The notes beneath the pieces were generated by a model that saw only the letters and a program-made list of their open reading frames with translations, had not been told where the DNA came from and did not search any database. Below, piece after piece: positions 37,901-52,800 of a stretch of 64,000 bases of DNA. Source of the DNA: Istiophorus platypterus. Taxonomy: Eukaryota > Chordata > Actinopteri > Istiophoriformes > Istiophoridae. The position numbers and the translations under genes are program-made. The stretch spans positions 8,149,911 to 8,213,910 of the forward strand of contig CM029121.1 of NCBI GenBank assembly GCA_016859345.1. Direction: 5' to 3'. Position 1 is the stretch's first letter; every line of letters starts with the position of its first letter.

Positions 37901-40338
37901 ATAAAACAAAAAACAAAAAACTGAAATTTTTGATTCATTCATCTTTGACCCAATCGGCTGAGGCAGATGGCCACACACACAGAACCCACTTCTGCTTGAG
38001 ATTTCCTTGTTGAGGGTTTGGTTTTTTTTTTTTGTTTTTTTGCTACTGTGGCCAAATGCTTGCCCATGGGGGAATATTGGATCTCTGTCAATTAATACGG
38101 TAAAGAGTCAATCTAGATCTGATCCATATGAAAAGAGTCAAGAGATCATTTCTGTTATGATTTGGTACTACTGAATATAAATAAATCTGACTTTACTCAA
38201 AAATCTGACTCACTCACATTAATGAATGTTACAAACTATTTGTAAATCATGAAGTCATAAGGACCATAATAATGTATTAACTACAAATTAAGAGGTTTTA
38301 CAACTCAGTTATCATATGATGTTTATTTGTATAAACAATAAAAAAAAAAATCCAGATAAAATGGGGAGCTGGTCCATTGAGATCCGTCAGTATGTAAAAA
38401 TGCATCCAAGTCAATTTCAAATGCTGTGTGTAACAAACCATGTTTCAGTATCAGTTTCTTTATCATTGTAATACATAGCTTAAGAAACAAGCAAAGTTCG
38501 CAGCTGTAGGAGATGGAGCTGATAAGGAAAAGATTAGTTTCTTTGAATTGGAGCTGGTTTCCATCTCTGTTATGAATAGGAGCTGGTAAATAGATGATGG
38601 TTCCTGTTCGGGTCTAGCTGATGAATCTAACTCTGAGTTCCACCTCAGACTAAGAAAACAAGGGCTATGGTTAGGGGTGAGCATCTGATGCAACAGTAAA
38701 GAGAAAGTGGGACCGTAAAATATGGCTTATCTTGGAAGAGCAGTGTGCACTTTTCACACAGCTGCAGCCTCCCCCTCCCACTACCCCCAGCCCTCTCCTA
38801 TTTTCTATCCCTCGTTCTCCCTCCCTCCCTCCTTTCCCCCGCTCCGGCAGAGCGTTTAACACGTGCGGATGAAAAGGGCAGCTCTGTGAAAGGCCAGTGC
38901 TGAGCGGCCAGCCCCAGGATGCCAGTGCCTGTCCAGTCTAATAAAGCAGGTTGTCCTCCTGTTACTGGCTGCCTGGACTGAAAAACTGGATCATTCGTGC
39001 CTATCTGCTTATCAGTTCACTGGTACCCGTATGCCACCTTCTAATGAGCAGTAGGTGTATACAGGGGTAAGCCCCATGAGAGATAAAGCGCATTTGTGGA
39101 TTGGAATAACAACCACTGCTAGATACTCACTTTCTCTCATCATGTGATCACAGGAAGTTTCAGTGGCTATACTGTTGTTATATATCACAGCAGTAGTAGA
39201 GCATGATTTCACCACAGACTTAAAACGTAAAAGAGCTTATAGTACCACACTATCCCAGTAGAACGCTTCACTCCCAGAATTCAGAACTACTTGTGGTTCC
39301 TAGAGTCTCCACAAGCAGAATAGGGGCAGAGCTATCAGTTATCAGGCTCCTCTGCTGTGGAACCATCTTCTAATTTGGGTCTGGGAGGCAGAAACCCTCT
39401 CCACGTTCAAGAGTTGGCTTAAGTCCTTCCTCTTTGATGGAGATTATGGTTAGAACTGGCTCAGCATTAGCTTGAGCCGTCCCCTCACTATGCTGCTATA
39501 GGCCTAGACTACTGGGGGACTTCCCATGATGCAACAAGCTTCCCTTTCCATCGCCTCCTCCTCTCTCTCCGTGTAGATTAACACCTCAAGAATGCTCATT
39601 ACTAACTGTCCTCCCTCTCTCCCATAGTTTTGTGCTTCCTCATCTCTCTCCTCTTCCTCCTGTCGCTTTACTGCAGGTTTTTTTCTGATGCTCCTGAGCC
39701 TGGATCCATGGCTGCAGATCCACCTACTGCCCCATGAGCCTGACCAACACCCACTGCTTTAATTATTATGATTACTACTTTTACCGTTTCTTATAGTCCT
39801 ATTAAGAATATTATTAGCCCTCTTAGTATAACTATAGTATATATAGCTATTAGTCCCATTATTGTGTTATACTCTCTCTCCTCCCTCCTGTCCCCCTTGT
39901 CTCTTTCTCTCTCTCTTTCTCACTCTCAACCCAGCCGGTCGAGGCAGACGGTCATCCACCATGAGCCATGTTCTGCTTGTTTCTACCTGTTAAAGGGAGT
40001 TTTTCATTGCCACTGTTGCCAAGTGCTTGCTCATGGGAGAAATTTGGGGCCTCTGTAAACAATAACTATAAAAGGTCTGGTCTAGACCTGCTCTATATGA
40101 AAAGTGCCCTGAGGTAACGTCTGTTATGATATGGCGCTACAAAAATAAAGTTTAATTGAATTGAATTGAAAAATACAGTGAGAAAATTTTGACTCAATGA
40201 GTCATAGTGCTGGTGACTCAGACTTCCTATGAGAGCTCCTAGATACTATGACTAATTTGACAGCAATGGAAATAGTGGTCTTATATAAATCAGACTGTTT
40301 ATCAATTCTTTCCACAGTCCCTCTAGCGTAATTATTAT

Positions 40339-40373
<35 letters not shown>

Positions 40374-43300
40374 CAGCTAATGCCCCCCCACCATACCTGC
40401 TCTGGCAGAATTAGGGTCCTAGACCTGTTGCACCTAATTCAACAAAACAAGTCAGAGCAGGTTTACAACTGATATAAGGACACTGATCGTCAAATTCATT
40501 CATTTCTTTTGTGAAGGCACTTTAACAAGGCAGTCAATGCTGGCATTGACTGATAAGTTTCATAATTGTTTTTACTTGTATTTGATCACATACTCTTGAG
40601 ATGTTTCCTATTTTAACATTTTTATTCAGGCATAATTCTATAGTTATATGGATCCTTATGTTTAACCAAAATATAGCACTTTGGCTTCTTTTGTCAAATG
40701 AAAAATGATTTTTTTTTAGAACAATGTGTGTACATTTCCAAAAGTAGGGTGTTTAAAAAAGTATTGTTTTTATACTGTCATCAACACTCAGTTAACACAT
40801 CAGTATCTTATTAAAAAATAAATCATTCATCGCCATAGCAGAAAGAACATAAAAAACTGGACTCATTTGACCGATACCTACTTTATGTGTTGGGGATGCC
40901 AATACACAAAGAGACCTTCAATTGAAGTGAATATATTGAACTTAGTATAATGGCAAAGTCTGTTGAAACTAGATACTTACGTAATGTCAGTGCGCTGGTA
41001 GCATCCCTGCAGAAGACAGGCAATGAGGTCCCCTAGGAAGTCCCAATCCTGCTCTGACAGGGCTTTCTCCAACTCCTGGAAATGACAAAGGTGATACTAT
41101 TGTCAATGCATCGACAAGTAACTCTGCATATATGTTTACTTAACAGACCAGAAATATTGGTACAAATGTACAAAGTTACAGGGATAAATACAGGTATAAA
41201 TACATTTTGCCACAGCTCAGTTGCGCAATAATGGAACCAGGAGTATCAAAGGGTAACTCTAATAAGGCAAAAGCATTACGACCTATATGACCACACCACA
41301 GGTGTAAGCCATTATATCAGCTGTGAGTTGATGTATCTGAAGAAAAGACATTATATCAGTTCGGTCTCAGCGCACATGCTTAAGAGTGTTGGTATCAGAT
41401 TGAGGTATGTTGGCAGAGGTAGACAGCAGCAGGGATGGTTGGAATTTGCAACTTGTCTGATTAGGGCTTCTTGGTTTGCCAGCGGTTTGTTTGGCTGGGG
41501 CCGAGGTTCAAGTTCAGCCATGACCCCTCTCCTGCCTGGCATTGTGTTTCAGCCATTGAGGTTTTATGAAGCGGCAATAACTGGCCGACCAACTCTAAAA
41601 GACCTGAAGGAAAGATGGCAGGCACCAGGGGCCTAGAGCTACAACACAGCCATGCCCCCCCCCCCTCCCGCTGACCAACCCCACACAGCTCCACACACAG
41701 CTTCCCAGCATGCACTGCTCTCCCCAATGATACCCACCCAAAGGCTCTGGAGTAGAACAGGAGAGAAAAGAGAGGGGGAAGAGGAGGCTGAAGGCAGAAA
41801 TGCTAATGCAAAGTGCTCAATCAGCCAAGTGTCCATTTCACTTAAAGCCCCCTTTTGCAGGATGCAAAGCAGTACCTTCAGACTGAAGTGGAACCAGTCA
41901 TCCTTCCAATAAAAAAAAAAAAAAAAAAAAAAAAAGGACACGACTGCCTGTAGCTGACCACTCCTTAGCTCTCCTTGCGACTCTTTAACGTAAGAGCTAA
42001 ATTCTAGTCTGTATAGTATCCTCTCCTCCCAGCTTCAAGAAGAAAAAATTGGTTGAAAATTATCTCAAGGACGAGGAGGCACCTTTTATCCTTGTGCGCT
42101 CACTCTCCTCTCATCAGTCTGACTCTCTCTAGAGGAACCTGGGTGAGCTCAGAGGTCACCAAAGGTCAGCTTACACACCTCCTGGCCATGGAGGACGACG
42201 GAAGCCAGGAGCCAACAAGTCAACGCGATGAAAAACAGAAGGGGAGAAGGGGAGGGACAGAGAAAAGTTGAAGAAAAAGGATAAGATGAATGTTTCTGCT
42301 GGAGATTAGAAGAGGACATTAGGGAAAAACCCAGGACGGCTTGCCCCTGCTTCTGACTATAACTACTATAGAAACATGTCAGAAGAGCAAGTCTGATGAC
42401 AACAGATTAAAATAAACTAAGTCTCATGACTAAAAGAAAGAACAGTTGATTGAGTTTTATGAGCACATTCTAATAACCAATTAAAAAAAAACTGGAGATA
42501 AATGTGCTGACAATGGCAAAAAAGACTAATGGATCTCAGAATAATTCAACACAACACTGACAGGAGGAGCTGAGGTTATGGGATTAGTGTGTGCATGTCA
42601 GAGTAAGGTCAGGAGGACACTAAATCATATTTAGTCTTAAGGTAGCACAGCATTTTATATTTTCCTAACATAATTCCCCATTCTGCCATGGTAACAATGC
42701 AAGAACTTAAAAGACAAGACAAGCAAAATTACAATTTACAGTTACAAGGAAAAGGGATTTGAAGACAGTATAACCTTGTGAGTGGTGAATGCATCTCTTG
42801 TTGGCCTCTAACCCGCATCATAAAAAAAAAAAAAAAAAAAGTACCATTTCCTGTCATGTCCTTTCAAACAAACAGCAAACTGACTTGTGGCTCCATGTTC
42901 AAAGAAAATCACTTGAGTCTACATCTTACACCAAAGGAGCAACAGTGAACATAAGAACATTCTGGATCAGGACATCCCACACTAGAAAGACAGGAGTGAC
43001 CAGGTAAGTGCTGCCACTCACACTTGTGAGCAACAGTGCTTCTAACTACACTTGAACTGTACAGTTTTCCCCAATGTCTTGACAGCCTAAGACAAAGGAA
43101 TCAGAGACCGACTAGATGTTTAAACAGTTGCTAAAGCTTGCACATGTGTCGTGGCTTGTTCCCTATGTACGTATGTTATCCAGCTGCAGAGCTCTGTCAT
43201 ATCCAGCTGTGATCATTAAAGGATAGAAAGATGGTATGTCTATCTGTGCGTACAAGAGCATATGCTTAGGATACCAAGAGATCCTGTGTCACGCTCCCTT

Positions 43301-46300
43301 CCTACTTCCTGGTCCCTTGACAGTAAGGCTCTGGGCCAGAGTGAGCCCATCCATCAGATACTAACTGCACTTTGATCACACTTTGAAAAAGCTGGGGGCC
43401 ACAGCTGGGGGAAGAGTGGCAAGTTGAGTACAGCACAGCAGAGTTGAGAGCTTCCTACAGACCCTGGATTAACGCCACGCTGTCCACCTTTGAAGTGCCA
43501 CACAGCATCTCAGATGGCAGAGGGAAGGGGAATTAATGTGGTATCTGTGCCCTTTCTTCAGCCATTCATTCAGCCTTGCGATCCTCCTGGTGCTAACAAA
43601 CACAGCGTGATGAAGGCCTGCCAGGGATGTGCCACTGCAGCTGAATATGGCCTGAGAGAACCTTTCCCCTCGATAAATACATACACACAAAAAAGCAATA
43701 ACCAAACTATTACACTACAATGACACAACTCATGACCTTTGACAAACATAGCCAAACATGCACGCTTTCACTGAAATTCATTCAGACGTGTGTCTCAACA
43801 GAATAAACACAGTGCCCTCCTTTAGCTGATTCGCATTAATGATCAATGGGACTCAAAGATAAGGGAGCTGGAGTAGTGATAAGCTACAAAGAGTAAAAAT
43901 CACAGGGACAAACTATCAGATTTATCACTGAGCTACTGCTGTGAACAAAACAAGCTATTCATATTCACAAACAAAGATTGGAGGGTGAGTCAAGGCTTAG
44001 TCAAAAGGTGTGTCTACACCATAGCCCCTCTGTAGGCCCGGCTTGAAATCAGCAGTTCACCCTGAAGGTATTTGCTACTTCTTTCACCCGACTCCCCTGC
44101 TGTTTCTCTCTGCTTCTCTTACTGGCTTAACCTCCCATTCCTCTCTTCCACACCATTTTTCTCCCTCTGTCCTGCTGCCCAGTGTCTATGAAGGCCTCTG
44201 AGGCATTCTATTATTCCCCAGACAACACCCTAGCTCCACTCTCTACCCCAATCTTTTCCTCTCTCCTTCTTCCTTATCTATCCCCTCCTTACACATACTG
44301 TCTCTACTCCAGCCAGTTGTTTCTCGTCAACGTAAAAGGAGAATGTGACTGGCAGTGATTCTTCCAAAATGACTGATTAGTTAGGTGGAAAAAAATAAAG
44401 CAGGATCTAGCCTAGACATATTAGAAAATCTGTACTGAAAACAACAGTCCACTTGCCCTGTACATACCAGGCATTTACATGTGTCTTGGGTGATCCAATC
44501 AAAAGTGGCCAGGTATTAATACAGCTGTGATTGCCCCCAAGATCTATTGAGATCTAATTGCTCAGTCCACAATCGGAGATGGTCTGGGCCTAATATGACC
44601 ACATTCTTTTAGCAGTGTGTATGCGATTGTCCTGGGCCATACTGAAGATGGTCTAAATCAACTAATGTCCTCAGCGTATGCTGAAGTACATAATCGTTCG
44701 CAAACAATAACAAGTCAACAATTAAGTCGGCCTTGTCCACAACATCTGAAAATTTCAAAAAACTCATATCTATATATTATGAGTGTGTCACACATCTTGG
44801 GCGATTTGGTTTGTCTGGGACAAACCTAGGAATAGACACACTCTGTATTGTTTTGATTTCTTCTCCTCCTTTCAATTTTTGGCAGACTAGGCACGGGAGT
44901 GTATTGCTGCCTCAGGTAAGAACAGCAAAGCATCTGGTTACAAACAGAAATGATGAAAAGGTCTTTTTTGCATACAGAGCTGGGAAGTGAGATCCAATCA
45001 CAAATGGCCACCAAAGACGACTGTGGAGATGCAATCTCATTCCAGGTGTAAATTGGTGTTCTTAGCGTAGTCAACTTGTGATCAGATTGGCCCAGACACA
45101 AGTTAAGGCCAGGTCTGGACTGGGCCAATGTCTCACTTGTCCATTTTTTCCAGTCGACCAACAAATTGTCAGAAGTAATGTCTGTGGTGTCAACACTTGT
45201 GCAAATTAAGCCCTGGTTTTCATATTCATACTACTAATCCATAAAATACTTTAGTTCAAAATGAATGCCCGTATGGAATTTAAGAACTAATCTAATGTGA
45301 TGAACCTGCATATTGCTCCACTTAATATTGCCATTATTATTTTGTGTCCCTATTTAAACATTAATTGCTGTCAAAACTCCAGCAAACCCGGCATGTAATA
45401 AAACCCCCCGAAGTTTGGCTCACCTTCATTCATAGGACCCAAAATACTCCTGATGGAAATTCTTGTCTTAAGCCATCACTCTAACACATTACAGACTTTG
45501 GTCACCTTGCAGGAAATTCCTCATTCAGGCTGACAGTGTGACATGTGTTGTATATGAATGGGTCAACACGTGTCAGTCAAGCTTAAACAGCCATCCATGG
45601 TCCAAACTTGGAAAGACATGGGTAGGATGCTATTGGGGCTGGAAATTATTTTATGATTTTGAGAAATATTAACAAACTCTCCAAAAAGCTCAAGAAAAAG
45701 AAAGAAATTAAAGACAGAGAAGGAGGGGAGAGAAATACAAAATGTTCACAACAAGCAAAAGAAAGACATGAAAAGACACGAAACTGACACAGAACTTATT
45801 TAGGTAGTGAGCCTGTTTATTTCTCTGCTATTCAGTGGTTTAGCAGTGAGATGTGTGGCACAAAACTGCAGACTGGTTTCAATGCTAATGTTATTAACCT
45901 ATGACAGACCTTGGAGCCATAACCTGTTAGTTAGCCATAACGATTGTCAAGAATCAAACTTATATACTGTAAAACCACATCATGCATGCATGGCCTGATA
46001 AGACCTAGCTTAAGATGAGCCCATGTGATAGGTCCTGCACCAGGTCTCTGTCTGATAGGAGTACCAAGTAAGAAAACACTAAAGAAATATGACATATGAA
46101 TCAACTGAGAGGAAGAGAGAACCTGACTTTTAAAGAAACAAGACATCAAGACTAAACTGTAAAAAAAAACAAAAAAAAAACAGGAAGACTTTAAGAGAGA
46201 TCAGGCCATCTGTGTTTGGAGATAACAGTGAGGTATGCTTTTCTCAGTGGACACTAAAAGCCCCATCATGTGTCCCAAACCATATCTGCATGAAGAGAGA

Positions 46301-49300
46301 GAAAGGCAGGATTAAAATGAGTGTATTTGTGTCTGGCCCATACAAGCTGCAAGTGAGAGAGAGAGACAGCGAGAGAGAGAGAGGGAAAAGCTTGTGATAA
46401 GCAATGCAGCAACTCCAAGGTTGTGGCAGATCCACAGTGCCTGTAGGAGGGAGCAGGGGGTTGGCCCCTGGCTACACTCACGGCCAACACTTTTCATGCC
46501 ACTGCTGTTAACGGCTCCTCTAGGGTCTATATCACCACCAGTTGGAGGACGTATGCATGGGTAGCTGGAGGGGGAAGGGAGCCCTGTTTGTTGTGTAAAG
46601 ACTCCTCTCTTCCTCTCCTTTGCTTCTGTCTTTATTTCTTCCTCCCCCACTCCCCTCCCACTTTCAGCTCACACATGGGTCCTCCAGGAGCCATCATCTG
46701 ACAACACCCTCCACCCCCACACGTAACCACCTCCTGCCACATGAAAAACATGCATACACAGCCATAACGCCACAGGAAAACGCCCTCGCATCCTCAGGAT
46801 GTACTGTTCATCTGAGCATCAGAGGAAAGCATCAGCATCTCTGCCAGACACATATGACTGAATAAAAAGAACTTGTTGGCTGATTAGCCTGTAAAGTCAA
46901 TTTGACGTACAACATGTCTGTTCAAGCAAGAGTGAAGAGTCATGTCCTTCACACATGCCTTAACTAGCATTTGACGTATCAAAACAATTACAGCCTCCAG
47001 GTGAGGACAGCATTTGCTCATGAAATTTGAGGAGGAAGAATGACTAAAAGTTGTTCTAAACGAGCTGCACTACGAAATGGGAACTGTGACAAACGCTAAA
47101 TATAGCTCATTGACTACACAGATGTTATGTCAGTTTCAACTCTCTCTCTCTTTTTTTTTTTTTAACTGTAGTGTCAACATCCGGGCCAGGTGGGACAGAA
47201 GGCTGAGCTGCAGTGGAAGAGATGTACTGGGGACAGGTCCTTCCAGAGCCAAGCTCTCTCCAGACCGAGGAGACCCTTTGCCTCAGCCTGGCTCTCTGGC
47301 TTTGAGAACAAGGATCGTTAGACAGAGGAGACAGGGGGGCCACCCAGTGCAGAAGCACGTCTCATACTTCCACTGCCGGCACGGAGAAAGTCGCATCATC
47401 AGCTTCCTCATATACTTTATTTGAGCTTACTGCCTTAGCTGAATTCCCAGTGGTCCCATTCCCTAACTTCATACACATGCACCAGTATATATGTGCAAAC
47501 ACACACACACGCACGCATGCATGCACGCACGCACACACGCACACGCACACACACACACTTAAAATTCAGCCTGCTGATCCAGATGGGGCAAAGTAGTCTC
47601 TGACCAATGTTGTAATGGATACCGGAGGGAGGAGTCTTAAAATCTGAGAAACATGACACAAATAGCTTGCACCTTTGGAGGTAAAACACAGATATATGTG
47701 AGGAGGAACAGCTACTTCACACGAGAGGAAACAGTCAAACAAAAGAAGCCTTTACAGAAACTGTTTAATTCCAGCATGTTAAGAAACACACTGAGAACAG
47801 ATGTGTATCAATTTCCAAAATGTATATGAAACTTTGGGGACACTGCTCAGCAGCTAAACTCTTGAATACTGTGACATATTGGGTGAAACCCTCTGACTTG
47901 CTGTTGCCTTCCAACAAATACAGTGGGTTTTGTTCAGATCAGGGAAAGCTGTGTTAGTGACTTCCTTTACTATGCTAAATTGGCATCGAATTAAGTTGAA
48001 GATTGTGAGTTATTTGACTAGCTTTTCAGTATACTGAATCACTGATTTCAATGCAACATGATGCTAAATTTTACAGTTCCATTTTTATTATTTAATCAGA
48101 CATATTTCCAAACTGTCTTCTGAGCATGCCTGCAACTGGCTGACCACTGACTATAGTATTTGCAATGAATTTAAATGCATTTAACAGAAACAGTGCGGTG
48201 ACAGAGCACTGTATCTAGTTGGCTTCATTTCTTTGAAGTCAGCCTACCGTATCAAGTTCCTGACATTCCAATACAACGGTGCAATAGCTCTTAATTCGAT
48301 TTGGCCACGTTCAGTATGACCTCTGTGAAAAAAACGCAGCCTCGTAATTCATCTGAATGAGGCCACTCTATGACATAACATGGGTGCCAATACAGTGGGC
48401 TAAAGCCAAAAAAAACAAAAACAAAAACAAAAAACAGGCTCAGCCAGCTTTTGCTTGAACACAGTGTAGCAATATCTGGCAAGATGTTGTGTTGGCTAAT
48501 CAAATGTGTGTAATCACACATTTCTGGAGAATCACTTTGTAACACTGGTGCTATATTTCTACAATGCACCTGGCAATCCTGGGGATGAAATAAAATGACA
48601 GTCACCTTGATAACTTGTGTTTTGACAAATGATAGGCCTTCAGAGTCATGGCTCTATTACCAAAACCGGCTTTCCAGGATTGTTTTCATTGTGTCACTGT
48701 TAAGAGGAACAAAATGCACACACCTTGCTTTCTGGACTGTTCTCAGAGGAACATTTTTTTGCACTAGTTCATATTACCTTACTTAACCTGCTGGCACCAT
48801 GACCCAACTTCAGATAAGAGGCAGATAATGACTAGATAAATGGGGGGTGGTTAATATTTTGAAAACAAACTGTGTAGAGATATGTTGCGTTTGAGAAGAC
48901 CCAGTGTGCCATCCAGAAATGTTTATTTCAGCAATCCATGTAGTCAGCACATTGTGTGCCAACTGGGATCCCCCCAAAACGTCACAGATCTACACCCCTC
49001 CTCTGAATCCCCTTGTTCCAACTCTGAGACAAAGCTCTACGCAGCATTACTCTAAAAATTTCAGCTCACCGCTTGGAGAATATCGCCGCGCTCCTTCCTC
49101 CTTTACAATGTATTTTGTGTGCCTACTCTGTTTTCTATAGTAAGAAACAGCAGCATGATGTAGAATAATTCTCTTTCTTTATTACCACCTCTTGCTGTGA
49201 TGTTGAGTCACACAGACTAAAACAGAAAACGCTGTTTCTTGGCAGGCTAATACATACATTAACCAGTAAGCTTTCCAGGACTTACTCTGGATTGACTCTC

Positions 49301-49837
49301 CGGGTTTGGGTAATTTCTCATCACTTGGGTTGTCTCACTCTTCTAATCTCTGCTTCATAACAAGCCACACAGAGTGAGAAAGCAGCAGTGGAGGGATGCC
49401 GCCCCAGACTGGAGACAGAGAGAGGGAACCATGGGGAGCTGCAACAATGGAGCCGGCTGAAACAAACCCCCCCCCCCCCCCCCCTCCCTCCCCCCCCCAC
49501 CCACACACCCCCATCATGCACATGCTCTGATACTGCTCTGCTCTCTTCTTGTCAATGGGGGGGGGGGGGGGCAGGGCTAACCTCTAAAAAAATGCACAGT
49601 GGGTGGCAAAAAAAAAAAAAAAAAAAAAAACTTAAAAAGGTTCTTGTTCTTTTTTGGTTTTAAAAAAAAAGTTTTTTTTTTTTTTGGCTTTGGTGTGAGG
49701 GGAGAAGGAGAGAGAGGTGTGTGTGTGGCTGTAAGAAGGGCTGAGCTAGGGCTAAAGGGGTGGGTGGGAGAGTGGGAAGAGAAAGGGAAAGAAGGAAAGG
49801 AAAGGGAAGGATGGGATGAGAGACACACAGACACACA

Positions 49838-49875
<38 letters not shown>

Positions 49876-52800
49876 TTTTGCTAGTGCCATGCTGCCCACA
49901 CCACCCACATCACCACCACACCCCACTCCCCCCCCCCCCCAGCCAGCCTGGCAAGCAATAACTAACAATAACTAAACTGCTAACTGCTTTAGTAAAAAAA
50001 AAAAAAAAAAAAAAAAAAGTGTGTGTCTGTGTGTGTCTCTGGCATGATGGAGCAACATGCAAAGCCTTCCCTCCCCCCCCCCCCCCCCATTTGCTTTTTT
50101 AGACACAGAAACACAAACAGGCGTGCACACAGGCAGCTCGCTGCTTTTTTTTACCAGATCTAATAGGACTAAATCTTCTCCTACAATCACACTGGGGGCT
50201 TTATAAAAAATAGGAGCCCCCTCCCCAGAAGGGCTGCAGCAGCAGCAGCAGCAGCAGCAGCTAGCACCCAGTCAGAGTGAAGAGCCTCCACCCTCCAGGG
50301 GGAAGGGAAAGAAAGACCCACCATCTGGTGTTAGTCATGGTGATGCCAGGGGCTGAGGCTCAGGGACAGGGAGACTGCTGGGGCTCGAGAAGGGGATGGG
50401 GTACTGGGCAAAGTGATGACAATGAAGATGGGGCTTGGGGAGACGTAGACAAGGAGGCTAGTCTTTGGACATACCAAAGTCAATAACAACAACTAACCAC
50501 ACAAAATAAAAAGTTAGTGAATCAAACATAGGTGAAGACATAAGTTCCAATTAACTAATGGCAACCAGAAGGGGATAAATATATAAATAATTCAATTAAC
50601 CAAACACAAAATCACCCTTTAAAACATTAATATTTCCTGACAACAACATAATGGAACAAATCTACAACGTCACACTGAAAACTACAGCGGCTGAGTAGAG
50701 TGTACCCCCCCCCCCCCCCGGAAAAAAAACCCTCTCTCACAATGTTAAGGAAAGTGACACAAAATTCCAGATCCACAACAAAATGAATTGGGTTCTTCGC
50801 TGGCACATGCCCTACCCCTCAACCAAGTGTGGTGCAGATCATTTCAGTACTTTAGAAAGAGATGATTAAATTTGAACATCTGGTTCCATTGTCATTGTGG
50901 GTACTTATTAAATTAAAAATACAAGCACATAAAAATTCTCACTATCATTCACTCAGACAACAGTACTGATGACAGATACTGCTCGAATTTCATTGATTAC
51001 AATGTCATGATCAGCAAGATGCCTTATAAAAATGAAGTATGTTTGATAGTGCTGGAATTTGCTGAGTTTGGCGTGTGAGAACAGCAGGTGCCATCCTTCT
51101 CACACCAGGGTGGCAATGACCCCTGCCAAATGTGTCTTCTGTCACTTAATCTTCTGAGACATGACTTAAACCAGACCTGCTGTAAAAGAGTGGCTGCTAT
51201 GACCCAAATGGTCCATGACTGTCAAATTTAAGGTCAAACCTAGACCCACATTTTTATACTGAAACCGTTGAATATATGATTACGTGTGTCAAAGAAAAAA
51301 ATTGTGGAACTATAGAACAAACAAAACGAGACTCTCCAGTGAAGCAGCAAAGTAGACGTTAAACTTGTTTCACTAGATATTTTTTTGTTTCTTGACTCAC
51401 CCATCAATGGCAATGGCTCTCCTTAGCAGAAACCATTGTTGTAAAGTTGTATGGGACAAGCAAATTCTACATCAAAGGATCTGAAGACCACTGACACTAC
51501 TGTGTAATTTTCTGATTTCCTATTGTCAAATTAAAAGTATAAATCAAACAATGTGAGGTTTTCACAAAAACTTCTGCATTACAACAAACATCTTAAAAAA
51601 GTGCTGCGTTCAAATTTGGTACTGAACAAAATTAAATACAAATGACAGATCCAGTTTGGAGGCTTATTACTACTCACGTCTCTTAGCTAATTGCTAGTTT
51701 AATAATGAACATCACCAAAGAGGAGCTCACAGAGTAGATGATGACAAGCAGATGATGAAGATACATGGAATAAATGCATGATGATGTGCCAAATAGGCTG
51801 CCAACAGAGCATGGAGTGGGAAGAAGACCGGGACAAAGGTTCTTGGCTCAAAGGGCTATGTCTGGCAATAAAGGGCACATCGTTGAGGATCCAGCAACAG
51901 AGGCCTGCAGCGTCTGTTGGCTGTGGGATTTCAGGCATCATTTCACAGATACATAGCCAGGAAATCAAGCATACGCAACAGAGGTAAAAAGCCAGGCAAG
52001 GGAGACTACCATCTTGACCCTGGGCCTCCTTCCTGTAGATCACCCTCTTGCTCTTTCATACTGATGTCTTTTCGCTTCCTCACTCTCCATCTCTTGTGAC
52101 ACTTTTCTCCCCCTTCCCTTCATTCTTCTTTCCTCTCCGTCTCACCCACACATTCATATGGCTTTCCCAGCTCCCTGCTTACAGCCTGAGGAAAGAGGAA
52201 ACCAGCAACAGTGAAGTGTATCAGCCCAGGAACAATGTGCAGGGGCTGTTTTGCAAGGCCAGCCAAGGAGATTGGGGGGATACTCCAGTATCACTAACCA
52301 GTACACTAGAAAGGAAAGAGCTGCCCCCATGGCACCACAGCAGCACTGTTGGACTGGATCACTGAGTTTGTCAATATCCACCCCAGTAGCAGTTTCACAA
52401 GGTACCCAACATTGTGGTCTCAAATGTAGCATTCATTACATAAATCCATTATGAGAAAAAGAAACAGGTGTTTCAATGACACTACGGTAGTCAGTCAGTC
52501 TGTAGTCTCAGCCATCTGGAGATCTCAATAATTGTTATACTTGCCCCGAATCTCAAAAAACTCTACCAAACTAGTTCTTAATGTCTTAATTGTGATGAAA
52601 CAGACAAACAAACCCCAGACTAATCATTTTTAACAACTGATCTCCTAAAAAACACTAATGCTGTGCAGGTACCCCTTCTAATAAAATCTCTGGAAACTGA
52701 TACCAGAGGGAAGAACCATAATAGGTTTTAAATGAGGAACTACACCAAAATACCCAAGACAGTCAGAGATGGTTGAGGCCCTCAGTGGCCACAACATCAA

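Noticed and set aside
42053..42271. A 72-residue plus-strand frame ending in a Lys/Gly/Arg-rich tail within cecr2 intron 1
   Set aside because: Purine-rich low-complexity sequence with no similarity or splice signals.
47077..47424. A 115-residue plus-strand frame in cecr2 intron 1
   Set aside because: No family resemblance; it crosses a poly(T) tract with an acceptor-like end but there is no neighbouring exon to join.
49599..49968. Open frames over 100 residues on both strands
   Set aside because: They are built from homopolymers and simple repeats (Lys, Phe, Pro and His runs).
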